A stretch of DNA of 64,000 bases, taken from positions 1 to 64,000 of the forward strand of contig JAHJZX010000034.1 in the NCBI GenBank assembly GCA_018826295.1, in the 5' to 3' direction. Within the stretch, counting starts at the first letter, position 1, and every line of letters begins with the position of its first letter. The DNA is from Gammaproteobacteria bacterium (GTDB lineage: Bacteria > Pseudomonadota > Gammaproteobacteria > Enterobacterales > Alteromonadaceae). This document shows positions 34,046 through 41,785 of the stretch, in pieces. A program made the translations under genes and the position numbers. The notes under the pieces were generated by a model that was given only the letters and a program-made list of their open reading frames with translations, was not told the origin of the DNA and searched no databases.

Positions 34046-34060
34046 TGATAATCATTACTG
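34046..34060 (-). promoter_or_regulatory. Fur box upstream of asbA
   Basis: TGATAATCATTACTG matches TGATAATNATTATCA at 11 of 14 specified positions, within the longer palindrome AATGATAATCATT (34045-34057). It lies 50 bases before the asbA ATG, where bound Fur would block the operon promoter when iron is sufficient. Confidence 0.82.
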
Positions 34061-34073
34061 TCTGCAAATAAAT

Positions 34074-34087
34074 TTACAATTGTTACA
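34074..34087. promoter_or_regulatory. Unassigned palindromic operator motif, copy 1 (asbA promoter)
   Basis: TTACAATTGTTACA, the exact reverse complement of the copy at 35617-35630. It lies immediately after the MATE stop, 14 bases upstream of the asbA Fur box, where an activator would bind. Confidence 0.55.
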
Positions 34088-34089
34088 TT

Positions 34090-35460
34090 TTACGGCAAGC
34101 TGGCCGGTCTAAAACGCCAGACATAAGCCAGCGCCAGTAGGAACGTCAGCCATTCAGCTGTCGGTAAGCCGATCAGAAATAGCCACTGTGCCGGCGCAGG
34201 GCTAAATACAGCAGCATGATAAAACAGCCCGTAAAACAGCAATAGCATGGCCCCGGGCAATACGATACTGCGGCAAGATGCCAGCGTGGCTGATGCACCG
34301 GGCTGATGCACAGCGGTAAGATAACAACTGAGCACTATATTAGTGCCATTAACCAGAAACAGCGGCCACAGCAGCAACATAATATCGCCCGACAGTTGCG
34401 CGACAGTGGCGGCTTCAGCAGCCAAAAACCAACCTACAACGGTCGCCTGGGCGAAAATCAGCACCAATACCAGCCCGCAACCCAAAGCGCCGGTTGTTAA
34501 CATCGACAAACTAAGAAACTGACTGATGCGCTGCCGTTTGCCGGCACCGAAATTCTGGCTAACTAACAGATGCAGGGCATCGGCTACGCCATAGCTGAGC
34601 ATAACACTTAAAAAAATCAGATAGTTAACCAGGCTAAATGCTGCCACCCCTGCGCTACCCAGTTGCAGCACCAGCAACCAGTTAAGTAACAGAAATAACA
34701 GACCAACAGATACTTCATTGATAAACTCTGAACAGCCGTTGTAGGCCGTTCGCCATAGCAGCTGCCAGTTTTGCTGATACCACGAAAAGCGCAAACTGCG
34801 GCGCCGACTGAAAAACCAGCTGGCTAATACGGCAAACTGCAGCAACTGGGCTATGGCAGTGGCATAAGCCGCGCCGGCCATGCCCATTTGCCAGTGCACA
34901 ATAAACAGTGCATCAAACACGATATTGCTCAGCGCCCCTGTTACCAGCGCCCAGGTTGCCAGCAGCGGGTGACCGTCCATACGGACAAAGTAATACAGCA
35001 CCATAGTGCTTAGCTGGCCAATAAATACCCAGCGCATCACTGCCAGATATTGCTGCATCAGTGGTTGCACCTCAAGCGGAGCCCAAAGCAACCACAATAG
35101 CCAGGGTTCAGCCAGATAACTGGCGATGGCAAAGACACTGTTTAGTAGCACGGCCAGCATCATGACCTTACTAAACAACGCTGATGCCAGGGCACTATCC
35201 TGCTGTCCGAGGTATTTACCCACGGTAACGGCGCCACCTATTGCCAGCATCAAAGAAATAGCTATCAGTAAGCTGAAATAAGGCAACAACAAACTGATTG
35301 CAGCCAGGGCGTTGGCTCCGAGCTGATTACCGACAAAAATGCCATCTACCAGGTTAGCCGTAGTAAGGGCCAGTAAGCCAACGACAGAGGGTAATAGATA
35401 GTAAAAAAAAGTCTTTAAGATCGGCCCTTCAAGCGCCGGATTGCTGGTACCTGATGTCAT
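34090..35460 (-). CDS. MATE-family efflux transporter, candidate petrobactin exporter
   Basis: 456 residues with about twelve membrane spans and MATE features in two related halves: GPILKTFFYYLLPSVVGLLA, LVDGIFVGNQLGANALAAI, GGAVTVGKYLGQ, and VSQNFGAGKRQRISQF at the start of the second half. These proteins use proton or sodium gradients to export organic cations and other small molecules. The gene lies directly upstream of asbA on the same strand (93 bases from MATE stop to asbA ATG) and shares the intergenic control region with the divergent receptor, which has a Fur box. Export of newly made petrobactin is the natural guess; in Bacillus a different, MFS-type pump (ApeX) does this. Drug efflux is the alternative. 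Confidence 0.88.
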   Translation of the reverse strand: MTSGTSNPALEGPILKTFFYYLLPSVVGLLALTTANLVDGIFVGNQLGANALAAISLLLPYFSLLIAISLMLAIGGAVTVGKYLGQQDSALASALFSKVMMLAVLLNSVFAIASYLAEPWLLWLLWAPLEVQPLMQQYLAVMRWVFIGQLSTMVLYYFVRMDGHPLLATWALVTGALSNIVFDALFIVHWQMGMAGAAYATAIAQLLQFAVLASWFFSRRRSLRFSWYQQNWQLLWRTAYNGCSEFINEVSVGLLFLLLNWLLVLQLGSAGVAAFSLVNYLIFLSVMLSYGVADALHLLVSQNFGAGKRQRISQFLSLSMLTTGALGCGLVLVLIFAQATVVGWFLAAEAATVAQLSGDIMLLLWPLFLVNGTNIVLSCYLTAVHQPGASATLASCRSIVLPGAMLLLFYGLFYHAAVFSPAPAQWLFLIGLPTAEWLTFLLALAYVWRFRPASLP

Positions 35461-35548
35461 GGTTTATGCGTTTTCCCTATACCTGTCAGTATTCAATTCG
35501 CTGTGGCGGCAAGATGCTACGCGGCCCAGCCTGGCTCGGCAATCAAGG

Positions 35549-35562
35549 TTACAATTGTGACA
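35549..35562. promoter_or_regulatory. Unassigned palindromic operator motif, copy 2
   Basis: TTACAATTGTGACA, one mismatch from copy 1 in the same orientation. It lies 89 bases upstream of the MATE ATG. Confidence 0.5.
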
Positions 35563-35616
35563 TTCTGTCCGGCGCGGTTCTGGAGGGATCTCAGCCGGCG
35601 TGCCGTTAGCTACAAA

Positions 35617-35630
35617 TGTAACAATTGTAA
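35617..35630. promoter_or_regulatory. Unassigned palindromic operator motif, copy 3
   Basis: TGTAACAATTGTAA, the exact reverse complement of copy 1. It lies about 45 bases upstream of the Fur box of the receptor gene, mirroring the order motif-then-Fur-box seen in front of asbA. Confidence 0.55.
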
Positions 35631-35674
35631 ATTTCATTTTCTTTAGACGGCCGATTCCTATAATGCTTCGCAAA

Positions 35675-35689
35675 TAATAATTATTATCA
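35675..35689 (+). promoter_or_regulatory. Fur box between the MATE gene and the TonB receptor
   Basis: TAATAATTATTATCA matches TGATAATNATTATCA at 13 of 14 specified positions and is the best Fur box in the window. It lies 40 bases before the receptor ATG and can also serve the divergent MATE gene. Confidence 0.87.
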
Positions 35690-35728
35690 TTTGAGCGTTT
35701 AGCATTAAACACAGGACACCTATCGCCA

Positions 35729-38062
35729 ATGCAAAATACACACAACAACATAGCGGCACTGCCGCTGGCCATTTCACTGGCGCTGCTCAGTCACTCAGCT
35801 TTAGCCCAGCACAGCGAACAAACAGCGGAGCAGCAGACTATTGAGAAAATTTCTGTGGTCGGTGTGGCGACCAATTTTGCCGTAACGGCTGATGATATCG
35901 CCAAAATACAGGCCAATGATTTAAGTGACATCTTCCGGCTGGAGCCGTCTGTTACGGTGGGCGGTGGTGGCCTGGGCATTACGCAACTGGTTTACATTCG
36001 TGGCTTTGAAGACACTATGCTTAACGTTACCGTTGACGGTGCGCCGCAAACCGGCACCCTGTTTCACCACATTGGCCGGCTGGCGATAGAGCCGGAATTG
36101 TTGAAAAGCGTTGAAGTGCAGGCCGGGGCTGGCGAAGCTACCGCAGGCGCGGGTGCCATCGGCGGTGCTATCCGTTTTCAGACCAAAGATGCCAATGATC
36201 TGCTAACCAAAGAGCAGCGTTTTGGTGGCATGCTGAAGATTGGCGGCGGCAGCAATGATTTTTACAAATACAGTGCCAGCGGTTATGGCCGTATTGGTGA
36301 CAACTGGAACCTGCTTGCTTCGCACGTAAAAATAGACAGCAACAGCTACAAAGATGGTGACGGTAACGAAATCGCTTACGAGTTTACCGATGCAACAGGT
36401 AATACCGTGCGTAAGGCGACGGATACCGAGCAGCAGCTAAACTTTATCAAACTAAGCGGTGAGTTCGAACACGGTCAGTACTTGTCGCTGAGCTACGAAA
36501 CACGCGAAGAAGAAGGCAGCTTTCCTTCTAAGCCTAATTTCCCGATTTCACCCAGTAATCCGATCTATCCGATTGAAACAGAGCGCAGCACTACCGTATT
36601 CAATTATGGTATTCAGCAGGGTAGCCTGCTGAACCTGGCCGTTACATTGTACGATACCGAGCAATCCCTGCTGGTGAAAGGTAATCGTGCCTGGCACCCT
36701 TATCAGGGACAAATTACCACTCGTGGCGGTGATATCCGCAATACACTGGATTTGGCCGCCCATACGCTAACGGTTGGGGTGGAATATCGTGATCAACGCT
36801 CGTCAGCCGGTACTCTGGGGCAAGCGCTGAGTGCAGAGGAAACCGGTAAAGTGCTGGGGATCTATGCACAAAATCACTGGGACCTCAGTGATACCCTGCT
36901 GCTTAGCTTCGGTGTGCGCTATGACGATTACAGCCTGAACACCACACACAAGTTTTTTGCTGAAAACCAGGCCAGTTTTGCTGCTGTTGCCGCGCAGTTT
37001 CCACAGGTAGCTGAGGCAGGGTTTTTCCTGATAGCCGATTTTGACACCCTTACGCCGGTTGGCCGGGTAGTCGGGCCGGACGGCAGCTTTAGTTACCTGA
37101 GCCGCAGCTCGGAAGATATCAAAGTCAGCAGTGATGGCCTCAGCGGCAACATTGGCTTGGCCTGGCAACTGACGCCGGCCTGGCAGTTAACGGCGGGTTA
37201 TGCCCAGGCGTTACGCGGCAAGGAAGTCGGCGATACCTTTACCATTGATTATAACGGTGTTGAACCCGGCATTAAGGCGGAAGAGGCACAGAATACTGAA
37301 GTTGGCCTGGAATACAATCAGCACGGCCTGATGTTCAAAATTGCCGCTTACCAGTCTACGCTGGATAACGCCATGAACCTTGAAGTTGGCGGCACCAATG
37401 TGCGCAACATTGGTGACATTGAATCAAACGGCGTAGAACTGAAGCTTGGTTACCAGAAAAATGATCTGCGTATGGTAGCCAGCTATGTACATAACAATAG
37501 CGAGCTGCATAACTACCAGCCTAATGTGGCGACCAATGCGTTTGACGCTAACGGTGTGCCTATTGTTAATCTGGCGGCCTACAGTGCTGATTTTAACGCC
37601 TTTAATATTGCTAAAATTCAGGCACCTGCCTTAGTGAATGGTCAGCCGCTTATTTATGATGACATCAAGCTTGAAGGCTACGAACAGCGCGCCATCGGTA
37701 ACTCCCGTGGTGATACGTTCAGCCTGGACGTCAGCTACAGTGTGTTGGAAAGTCTGGAAATTGGCTGGTTCTTCACTCATGTGCAGGCGCTGGATGGCAT
37801 AGTTGCGCTACATAATGCTGTTAGCAGTGGTGATATCAGTGAGGTGGTAACACTACGCAAGCCTGGCTACAGCCTGCATGACTTCTATGCCAGCTATGAT
37901 GTTAACGACAATATCAGACTGCGGCTGATGGTAAAAAATGCCTTTGATAAAGCGTATCGCGATCATTCCAGCTTTGCTGATTACAGCGAAATCTGGGAAG
38001 GTTTTTCCAGTCATAAAGAACCTGGCCGGGATGTGCGCCTGAGTCTGTCCTGGCAGTTTTAA
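35729..38062 (+). CDS. TonB-dependent siderophore receptor, probable petrobactin receptor
   Basis: 777 residues with a Sec signal peptide (PLAISLALLSHSALAQ), a candidate TonB box region (EKISVVGVAT), a plug domain (IFRLEPSVTVGGG, VYIRGFEDTMLNVTVDGAPQ, VEVQAGAGEATAGAGAIGGA) and a 22-strand barrel ending in the typical aromatic C-terminus (RDVRLSLSWQF). It imports a ferric chelate through the outer membrane using TonB. Divergent placement from the petrobactin genes, the shared Fur box and the shared extra motif make ferric petrobactin the most likely ligand. No cognate ABC transporter is in the window, so the inner-membrane step must be encoded elsewhere. The ATG has AGGA upstream. Confidence 0.9.
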   Translation: MQNTHNNIAALPLAISLALLSHSALAQHSEQTAEQQTIEKISVVGVATNFAVTADDIAKIQANDLSDIFRLEPSVTVGGGGLGITQLVYIRGFEDTMLNVTVDGAPQTGTLFHHIGRLAIEPELLKSVEVQAGAGEATAGAGAIGGAIRFQTKDANDLLTKEQRFGGMLKIGGGSNDFYKYSASGYGRIGDNWNLLASHVKIDSNSYKDGDGNEIAYEFTDATGNTVRKATDTEQQLNFIKLSGEFEHGQYLSLSYETREEEGSFPSKPNFPISPSNPIYPIETERSTTVFNYGIQQGSLLNLAVTLYDTEQSLLVKGNRAWHPYQGQITTRGGDIRNTLDLAAHTLTVGVEYRDQRSSAGTLGQALSAEETGKVLGIYAQNHWDLSDTLLLSFGVRYDDYSLNTTHKFFAENQASFAAVAAQFPQVAEAGFFLIADFDTLTPVGRVVGPDGSFSYLSRSSEDIKVSSDGLSGNIGLAWQLTPAWQLTAGYAQALRGKEVGDTFTIDYNGVEPGIKAEEAQNTEVGLEYNQHGLMFKIAAYQSTLDNAMNLEVGGTNVRNIGDIESNGVELKLGYQKNDLRMVASYVHNNSELHNYQPNVATNAFDANGVPIVNLAAYSADFNAFNIAKIQAPALVNGQPLIYDDIKLEGYEQRAIGNSRGDTFSLDVSYSVLESLEIGWFFTHVQALDGIVALHNAVSSGDISEVVTLRKPGYSLHDFYASYDVNDNIRLRLMVKNAFDKAYRDHSSFADYSEIWEGFSSHKEPGRDVRLSLSWQF

Positions 38063-38071
38063 GTTGTATCA

Positions 38072-38100
38072 GGCAACCGGCAACTATGCCGCCGGTTGCC
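38072..38100 (+). terminator. Strong hairpin between the receptor gene and the DUF2218 gene
   Basis: Perfect 10-bp arms GGCAACCGGC / GCCGGTTGCC enclose a 9-base loop. There is no T-run after it, so it may be an mRNA-stability or attenuation element rather than a classic terminator. It would lower expression of the downstream gene relative to the receptor. Confidence 0.6.
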
Positions 38101-38123
38101 GACATAGTTGCAGGAGTAATAAC

Positions 38124-38438
38124 ATGTCTGAAGCAGAAACCACAGCGCTACTTGCGCTTCAACTGCAGTGCACAGCCCGGATAACAACGGCTAACGGCAG
38201 TAAGTATTTGCAACGCTTATGCAAGCATTTTGCACACAAGGTGCGCGCCAACTGGGACGAAAACCGCGGCCAGGTTATCTTTGCTGAAGGCGTCTGTACC
38301 TTAGAAGCCGATGTCCTCGGTTTACAGTTGATTTGCAGCGCCGCTTCGCAGCAAGACTTAATGGATATCGTCGATACCATGGACAGGCATTTTATCCGCT
38401 TTGCCAAAGCTGAAGCGCCGGAACTGAACTGGCAGTAA
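38124..38438 (+). CDS. DUF2218 domain protein, downstream of the siderophore receptor
   Basis: 104 residues from ATG 38124, with GGAG nine bases upstream; the track start at 38064 includes the hairpin and has no ribosome-binding site. The protein shows the DUF2218 pattern: a short domain with ITTANGSKYLQRLCKHFAHK, a central VIFAEGVCTLEAD strand pair and a late helix with DTMDRHFIRFA. DUF2218 genes often sit beside siderophore receptors or iron-reductase genes; the function is unknown. It is cytoplasmic with no signal peptide. It likely shares the receptor's Fur-controlled transcript. Confidence 0.8.
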   Translation: MSEAETTALLALQLQCTARITTANGSKYLQRLCKHFAHKVRANWDENRGQVIFAEGVCTLEADVLGLQLICSAASQQDLMDIVDTMDRHFIRFAKAEAPELNWQ

Positions 38439-38486
38439 CGGCGTGCCCGCAGTTGCCAGCGGGTATTAAGCCGGGTTGGGGCGGTG

Positions 38487-39458
38487 TTAGTTTGGCGCCT
38501 GCGACACGCAATTTCGGCCTTTGGATTTGGCCTGATACAGTGATTCATCGGCACGTTGGATCAGGTCGTGCAGGCTATCGTCGGGTCGACACTGCGCTAC
38601 ACCTATACTGACTGTGCACGTTGGTATAGACGGGTTTTCAGTCGACTGTAGCTGTAGTGCCTGGCGAATACGCTCTGCCAGCGCAAATGCATTGTCTAAC
38701 GGGGTGTCGGGTAAAATTGTCAGAAATTCTTCGCCGCCGATGCGGCCAATAAAGTCAGTCTTGCGCAGCAATAGGGCAAAGTTTTCTGCGGCGGATTTTA
38801 ACGTAACGTCGCCTGCCTGATGGCCATAGTTGTCGTTGATGGCTTTAAAGTGATCCAAATCCAGCATCATAATACTCAATGCCGTATTCTGGCGTGCTGC
38901 TCTGGTTATTTCTAACTCAAGCAGACGCATAATCTCACGCCGGTTGCACAAGCCGGTTAAATCATCTGTGGTAGCCATTTTTTCCAGCTGGGCAGTGCGT
39001 TTTAGTACTTCGGCTTCCAGGTGCTGGTTGGCTTCGGCCAGTTTTCGCTCCGCCTGCACTAATTCAGCTATGGTAACGTGCATACTGCGCTTACTCGGAA
39101 TGCTTATCGCCTGGGGCAACAAGTACCACAGCATAATGGCGGTCAGTATAGAAATTACACCGGTCAGCGATTTTACAATGCCATGAATATAGTAATAACC
39201 GTGCCAGACGTTAATGATGCCCAGCAGATGGGTTGCACCGCAGAAAAAAATAAAGCCGGCAAACAGCAAAAATATCGAATTAAAGCGTAAATCATCGCGT
39301 GCCCGCACCAACCTTACTAACGCAATCGGTATCAGCATATAGGCAATAAAGGTCAATATATCGCCACCGACATGCAGTATCAGTAAATCTTTACGCCACA
39401 ATAAGCAATGGCCATGCGGCATAAAATCGCCGTTTAGTAAGTCAGTGATAAAATCCAT
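38487..39458 (-). CDS. Diguanylate cyclase with ethylene-receptor-like membrane sensor domain
   Basis: 323 residues. Residues about 13-120 hold three membrane helices with the ligand set of plant ethylene receptors: Asp33 in HVGGDIL, Tyr40 and Pro44 in AYMLIP, Cys73 and His77 in FCGATHLLG (CGATHL is identical to ETR1), and a Lys in the third helix (VKSLTGVIS). A coiled linker follows (about 125-160), then a GGDEF domain with GRIGGEEFLTIL and an intact inhibitory site RKTD five residues before it. It should make c-di-GMP, with feedback inhibition, in response to a ligand sensed in the membrane through a Cu(I) centre. Ethylene is the family precedent. The gene is solitary. Confidence 0.9.
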   Translation of the reverse strand: MDFITDLLNGDFMPHGHCLLWRKDLLILHVGGDILTFIAYMLIPIALVRLVRARDDLRFNSIFLLFAGFIFFCGATHLLGIINVWHGYYYIHGIVKSLTGVISILTAIMLWYLLPQAISIPSKRSMHVTIAELVQAERKLAEANQHLEAEVLKRTAQLEKMATTDDLTGLCNRREIMRLLELEITRAARQNTALSIMMLDLDHFKAINDNYGHQAGDVTLKSAAENFALLLRKTDFIGRIGGEEFLTILPDTPLDNAFALAERIRQALQLQSTENPSIPTCTVSIGVAQCRPDDSLHDLIQRADESLYQAKSKGRNCVSQAPN

Positions 39459-39588
39459 TTATGCGTCCCGATAACAATAGTCTTCACACAGCTTAGTCAA
39501 TAATTCAGCGCGCTGTGGATACCACAGAAACTATCAGCCAATTAACAGGCATGGGAGTAAATTGACTGTGACAGCGCTATTATGCCGG

Positions 39589-41556
39589 TTATTCCCAGCG
39601 TGCATCAGTTTCGCTGATGTTAAAGGCTATTTTGTTACCCTGGCTGGTGAGCTGAAACACCTGCTTTGGTGAACCATCGGCGTTAAGCTCAACCAGTCCT
39701 ATGCCGGCTTGATTCAGTAAGCGCTCGCCGGCTTTGGCCGTGTCGGGCTTATGCGGCACAATCTTCATACTGCGGCGTTTGGTAAACCAGTTTAGTGGTG
39801 AGCGTGGCGAATACAGCCAGCGGTTAAGCCGGTCCAGTACATCTAACAAGCGGGATGGAAACTGGTTTTTTAAGCCACTGCTGGTAATTTGCCAGATATC
39901 CGGCCCGCCTTGTTGGCCACGCAGGTTGACTTCATAGACAAATGAATAGTGCACATCGCCGGATAAAATAACAAAGTGCTTCGGTGTTTTCGGGTGGCGA
40001 AATAAGTTCATCAATGCATAAGCAGTGCCGCGGTGCGCCATCCAGTTTTCGGCGTCCACCAGCAGCGGCCGGCCAAAAAACGTAAACAGCTTTTGCATGC
40101 CTTCAATTAACTTCACGCCAAATACCGGTGCCGGTGATACCAACACTACCGCATCATGACCTATAAGGTCTTGCTGCAATTCGGTAATAGCTTCCCAGTC
40201 CAGCAGGCCGGAGGGCTTGCCTATATTCACTTCCGAGCGCCAGCGCCGGGTGCGGCTGTCCAGTACCAACAGCGGCGGCTCTGTAGGCCATTGATAATGC
40301 CACTGGTTAAAGCGCAGCAGCTCAGTGATAAGCTGCTGATGCTGTTCAGAACCGCTGTTGGCGAGCGCCAGTTCAGCCTGATGCAGTACATCAGCACTAA
40401 ACTGCTGTGGTGTATTGCCCCAGCCCTGACACAGCAAATAGCCGATTAACGCATTGCCGATAATACGGCGGGAGAAATCGTGGCTATAGGCTGTTTGCTC
40501 CCACTCGGCGGTAAGGTTCCAGTCGTCCGTGACATCATGATCATCAAAAATCATCGCGCTGGGCAGGTGCGCCAATACCCGCCTTACTTTGCCAAGGTTT
40601 GCTGCAAACTGCTGAATAATTTGCTGATGCTGTTGATAGGTTTGCCACTGCTGGGCTGTCAGAGTTGCCTTCAGTTCATCGCTCAGCTCGGTTGCACCGG
40701 CTAACCAGGGCGCGGGTGACCAAACCAGCAGATACATGCTAAGCATTTCGGCCAGGCTAATCAGGTGATTACGCGCACTGTCAGTGGTAAATACCGGCTT
40801 TTTAACGCCTTTAAATACCTGCGTTAGCATCGCCTGACTGGCTTCGGTTTTCGGCAGCAGCGTATCGCGGCGGTAATAGTAAGGGCTGTCGCTGTGCAAA
40901 GCGGCAGACTGGCTGACTATCGAGCAAGGCAGGCTTTCATTACTAAAATCCAACTGACTGATAAGCTGATGAATAGCGCGCAGCATCGGCGCGGCCACAT
41001 CATCGGCGTAAATTTGATCGCCACTGTGTAATAACAGTGCCGGCCAGTGCTCTGGCGCGTGCTGTTGCAGGTATAAATCTGCCGCCAGCAAGCCATCATC
41101 GGCGGGATAATGCGGCTTACGACAGGAACCATGTAGTAACCGGCTGAGTTTGGGCTGAATAACAAAGCCTGGCGTGTTGCGCCCGGCATACACTATATCG
41201 GCTGCCCAGTGCTGCCAGCCCAACCAGTCGGGCTGCGGATTATCCGATTTATCCGCCAGGGTTAAGTCATAACCTATCCAGCAGCCGGTTGGCAGCGCTT
41301 GTTGCAGCGGAATATGGATAAGCTGCAAATACAGTTTGCCAGCACAGCGCACTGTCTGACAATGTTGCTGCATTTGCAGTGCAGTAAAATGCTGAGACTC
41401 GCCGTTGTCGGGTAACAGACTAAGTTGCAGCTGCACCGGCCGGCTGGTCGCCAGCCACAGCGTAAAACGTTGTGGCGTGACGGCGCGCAGCAGTGGCCCG
41501 GCCAAAACCAGTGGCAGGGCGTTATCTGTTGTACTCTCGGTTGCTGCGCTATGCAT
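39589..41556 (-). CDS. PhoD-like metallophosphatase family protein
   Basis: 655 residues. Residues 1-130 form a beta-rich N-terminal domain; the catalytic domain from about 135 has the PhoD metal-site motifs LHGSCRKPHY, LLHSGDQIYADD, MIFDDHDVTDDWN and HFVILSGDVHYSF. Unlike classical PhoD there is no signal peptide or Tat motif, so it is probably cytoplasmic or peripheral. PhoD enzymes are Fe/Ca-dependent phosphodi- and monoesterases; the substrate for this large unexported branch is not known. ATG 41556 is the only plausible start. It is flanked on its 5' side by the AT-rich hipBA module. Confidence 0.83.
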   Translation of the reverse strand: MHSAATESTTDNALPLVLAGPLLRAVTPQRFTLWLATSRPVQLQLSLLPDNGESQHFTALQMQQHCQTVRCAGKLYLQLIHIPLQQALPTGCWIGYDLTLADKSDNPQPDWLGWQHWAADIVYAGRNTPGFVIQPKLSRLLHGSCRKPHYPADDGLLAADLYLQQHAPEHWPALLLHSGDQIYADDVAAPMLRAIHQLISQLDFSNESLPCSIVSQSAALHSDSPYYYRRDTLLPKTEASQAMLTQVFKGVKKPVFTTDSARNHLISLAEMLSMYLLVWSPAPWLAGATELSDELKATLTAQQWQTYQQHQQIIQQFAANLGKVRRVLAHLPSAMIFDDHDVTDDWNLTAEWEQTAYSHDFSRRIIGNALIGYLLCQGWGNTPQQFSADVLHQAELALANSGSEQHQQLITELLRFNQWHYQWPTEPPLLVLDSRTRRWRSEVNIGKPSGLLDWEAITELQQDLIGHDAVVLVSPAPVFGVKLIEGMQKLFTFFGRPLLVDAENWMAHRGTAYALMNLFRHPKTPKHFVILSGDVHYSFVYEVNLRGQQGGPDIWQITSSGLKNQFPSRLLDVLDRLNRWLYSPRSPLNWFTKRRSMKIVPHKPDTAKAGERLLNQAGIGLVELNADGSPKQVFQLTSQGNKIAFNISETDARWE

Positions 41557-41725
41557 TGACGTAAGGTGTCACGATGTTTCCTGTGTCAGTTAGGTATATT
41601 TGATTAAAGCTTACTACCGGCCAGAGTCTACGCTACAAATTAGACAGGGCTATTTTCGGGTGTCTGCCGATTTACTTTCCCGGTGCAATTCGCTCAATCT
41701 CACAGTAAGTTGGTGTCCGATAGCT

Positions 41726-41766
41726 GAAATGTATATATGTTACTTAGCGTAATGTATATATATTTC
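41726..41766. repeat. Long AT-rich hairpin after hipA
   Basis: GAAATGTATATATGTTAC and GTAATGTATATATATTTC are inverted with 15 of 18 positions matching, around a 5-base loop. It lies 19 bases past the hipA stop. It could be a transcription stop for hipA or a boundary or recombination feature of the module. Confidence 0.6.
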
Positions 41767-41785
41767 AAGTTCCTTTGTTTTCCTG

